Assembly (NCBI RefSeq): GCF_040760075.1
Contig: NZ_CP142884.1
Span: 4,278,001 to 4,342,000, forward strand
DNA from: Sphingobacterium sp. R2
GTDB taxonomy: Bacteria; Bacteroidota; Bacteroidia; Sphingobacteriales; Sphingobacteriaceae
Direction of reading: 5' to 3'
Length of the DNA: 64,000 nucleotides
Of this stretch, positions 62,100 through 64,000 are shown in pieces. Below the pieces are notes generated by a model. The model was not told the origin of the DNA and did not search any database. It saw nothing but the letters and a program-made list of their open reading frames with translations. Both the position numbers and the translations under genes were made by a program. Positions within the stretch are counted from its first letter, which is position 1. Each line of letters opens with the position of its first letter.

Positions 62100-62128
62100 T
62101 TTCTGATCTGCACATATTTTCACATTGA

Positions 62129-62149
62129 ACGGCCCCATTTAGGGGCCGT
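62129..62149. terminator. Hairpin between the exported protein gene and susD
   Basis: Perfect 8-bp arms ACGGCCCC/GGGGCCGT (62129-62136, 62142-62149) with a 5-base loop lie between convergent genes. The T-run is weak on both sides. Confidence 0.65.
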
Positions 62150-62154
62150 ATTGG

Positions 62155-63516
62155 TTATTTCGGATTCTGCGGCATGCCAGTTTCCAGTATAACATCATAA
62201 GGTAAAGGTAGGGCAAAACGATTTTCGTTGGGTTTGAGGGTATAAACCTGTCCGGCAACACTGCGTACAATCGAGATATTCCGCTCCTCGAGGTTCAGAC
62301 GCTTGATATCCATCCAGCGCAGCCCCCTAAACAGGAGTTCTTTCCGCCGCTCATTCAATAACAGCTCCAACGCACTCTTTGGGTCGCTAACCTCATAAGG
62401 TTGGAAACTGCCGCTCTTATATCGTGTCGATAGTAGTTTATTCAGCAACGCGATGCCATCTTTCACTTGCCCCGACCTTACAAGACTTTCTGCCTGCATC
62501 AGCATGACCTCATCCGTAGCAATGCCAGCAAAAAGTCCTTCTGCCGGATTGTAATTCCCCTTGAAGTTGATTATTCCGGCTCCATTATTCTTAAAATACA
62601 ACACTTTTCGCAGATCGTTCCCAGCATAGGAATTGTATACCGTTGGATCCACAAATGCGCGCGATACAGCCAAATAGTTTACACTTAACTCTTGGTAGAA
62701 GTCAATTTCCTTATTGAATTTTTCAAATGGATAGGTGGCGTTTTGATTTACCTGTTTGTCGTCATTGAAGTCAATCAGCTCACTTCGGTTTTCCAGATAA
62801 AGCCTACTGTACTGACCGACCATTACATAACTTCTTTTGGACAGAAAATAACGGGCAAGCATACCGTAGACACTTGATTTTGTAGGTCTGTTCACATGTA
62901 TAGTTTTGTTAGGTAATAGCTCCGCGGCTTGCAATAGGTCGGCTTCTACCCTTTCATAACATTGTTTAACGGAACTACGGACTGACTTTTTATTAAAGTC
63001 TGCCGATTCCCGAAGCACAATACCAAGGTCAGCGTCCGCGGTGGACTCATTATACGCTTTGGCGTATGTCCATAGTAAATTCAAATATTGGCTCGCCCGG
63101 AAGAACAATGCAGACCCCAATACCTGATCGTATTGCTGGGCATTGTCGGCGGTACGGCCGATTTTCTTCAGTAAATCGATCACAAGATTGCTATTGTAAA
63201 CGACTGTATACCCTTTTGCCCAGTCATTGTTGTAATAGTATTCGTCATTGTCCCAAATATAGTTTCGTCTGTATACTTCCTGCAGACTGTTGAACTGTGT
63301 CTCTGTAAGCATGTAGTTGTCGGATGCCGCCTCGCTCATGGAGGATAGGCCGGCGTTCATACTTTGGGCGTTGTCCAATATACGTTGTAGATCTTCTAGG
63401 GTACGTGGTACCACCATAGAAGCATTCGCCTTTTCTTCCAGAAACTTTTTACAGGACGACGCCATGATAACCATCATAAGTCCTAGTAAAAACACATAGT
63501 ATTTTATCTTTTTCAT
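62155..63516 (-). CDS. SusD/RagB-family outer-membrane lipoprotein
   Basis: 453 aa. A lipoprotein signal ends MASSC with Cys22, for export to the cell surface. The body has the SusD helical TPR-like layout, and the C-terminus LLNERRKELLFRGLRWMDIKRLNLEER followed by YTLKPNENRFALPLPYDVI is the family signature. It caps the SusC porin and helps capture a nutrient. It is 10 bases downstream of susC in the same operon. No glycosidase is seen in the window, so the ligand is unknown. Confidence 0.94.
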   Translation of the reverse strand: MKKIKYYVFLLGLMMVIMASSCKKFLEEKANASMVVPRTLEDLQRILDNAQSMNAGLSSMSEAASDNYMLTETQFNSLQEVYRRNYIWDNDEYYYNNDWAKGYTVVYNSNLVIDLLKKIGRTADNAQQYDQVLGSALFFRASQYLNLLWTYAKAYNESTADADLGIVLRESADFNKKSVRSSVKQCYERVEADLLQAAELLPNKTIHVNRPTKSSVYGMLARYFLSKRSYVMVGQYSRLYLENRSELIDFNDDKQVNQNATYPFEKFNKEIDFYQELSVNYLAVSRAFVDPTVYNSYAGNDLRKVLYFKNNGAGIINFKGNYNPAEGLFAGIATDEVMLMQAESLVRSGQVKDGIALLNKLLSTRYKSGSFQPYEVSDPKSALELLLNERRKELLFRGLRWMDIKRLNLEERNISIVRSVAGQVYTLKPNENRFALPLPYDVILETGMPQNPK

Positions 63517-63526
63517 CGCTGATCGT

Positions 63527-64000
63527 TTAATAATCTAATTTTAATCCCAGTGCGTAATTTTTTGTAGGTGCTATGCGATAGGGAAATTCTGGATCAATGC
63601 GTTCCTTGTTTGCCCGCCATAAAATACCCAGGTTGGACACATTACCATAAATCTGTAGCTGCACTGCTCTGTTGTTTATCTTTAGCGAATTCCGCCAGGA
63701 GAAGTTTATATATTCCAAACGGATATGGTCAGCTTTGAGCACGTTTATATCCGCGCTGGCATAGAAACTGTCCGCACTGGATATGACCGGATAAAACATG
63801 GCCGGTACGGCGGTAGTCAATTCGTCACCTTGCTTTTGCCACCTGCGCTCAAAATCCGGATAAGCCGTACCTGTGGAAAATAATGTCGTATAAGAGGTGA
63901 CAGGTTTTCGAAAATAATAGTCGCCCGCATAACTGATATTAACCGAAAGGTCAAAAGAGCGCCATGCAAAAGTATTTGCGAGGTTGCCAAATACCTGTGG
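63527..64000 (-). CDS. SusC/RagA-family TonB-dependent receptor, C-terminal part
   Basis: The last 157 codons are present and the gene continues off the right edge. The frame runs unbroken from 64000 with FGNLANTFAWRSFDLSVNIS, then VLKADHIRLEYINFSW and a final strand ALGLKLDY, the usual closing strands of a SusC barrel with the terminal aromatic residue. It transports the ligand held by SusD across the outer membrane with TonB energy. The plug domain and start lie outside the window. Confidence 0.93.
   Translation of the reverse strand, partial: PQVFGNLANTFAWRSFDLSVNISYAGDYYFRKPVTSYTTLFSTGTAYPDFERRWQKQGDELTTAVPAMFYPVISSADSFYASADINVLKADHIRLEYINFSWRNSLKINNRAVQLQIYGNVSNLGILWRANKERIDPEFPYRIAPTKNYALGLKLDY

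Overview
The window looks like a chromosomal segment of a Bacteroidota bacterium of the Sphingobacteriaceae, most likely Sphingobacterium. The evidence is the SusC/SusD pair, DUF4954 beside glmS, the frequent AraC-type regulators, weak or absent Shine-Dalgarno sites, and promoters of the Bacteroidota type (TTTG, 18-20 bases, TAnnTTTG). Three promoters match that consensus on both elements (rplU, tetR and the tRNA cluster). No database search was possible; family names come from motifs and length.

Left third (1-25.4 kb), mostly housekeeping: rplU-rpmA, a lipoprotein M13 peptidase behind an acetyltransferase-nitrilase fusion, an M42 peptidase with DUF3467, lgt, an L,D-transpeptidase, an AraC regulator with a metal-binding-like N-terminus, a 20-bp tandem repeat, and the glmS-DUF4954 operon. 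Next is a complete tetR-tolC-adaptor-permease RND efflux operon with a clear promoter and operator, then one intact IS1182-family element. A Nudix-derived repressor is divergent from a pfkA-kinase-gap glycolytic operon. A tRNA-Phe/Gly/Leu cluster closes the block.

Middle (25.4-40.9 kb): a large GAF protein and a GAF-PAS histidine kinase, followed by what looks like a decaying two-component pair. In that pair the kinase is split by one in-frame amber codon, and the receiver has Ser where the phosphoacceptor Asp should be. Several small oxidoreductase genes follow (aldo/keto reductase, fatty acid desaturase, FAD monooxygenase, SDR), each next to an AraC regulator.

Right third (40.9-64 kb): a second, visibly GC-richer RND efflux operon whose permease lacks the usual proton-relay Lys and second Asp; flavin reductase, MFS exporter, GNAT, AraC and NmrA-like genes; a Crp/AhpD pair; and an arsenic operon (arsR, DUF6428, arsC-like, acr3) with the same 21-bp operator in front of arsR and again in front of the effector genes. 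A PfkB kinase, a membrane LytTR-like regulator, and an AraC / MauE-like / small exported Cys-pair module follow. The window ends inside a SusD-SusC operon that runs off the right edge.

The least explained parts are the AraC-MauE-exported-protein module with its direct-repeat operator, the degraded two-component pair, and the Cys-tailed DUF6428 protein of the arsenic operon.
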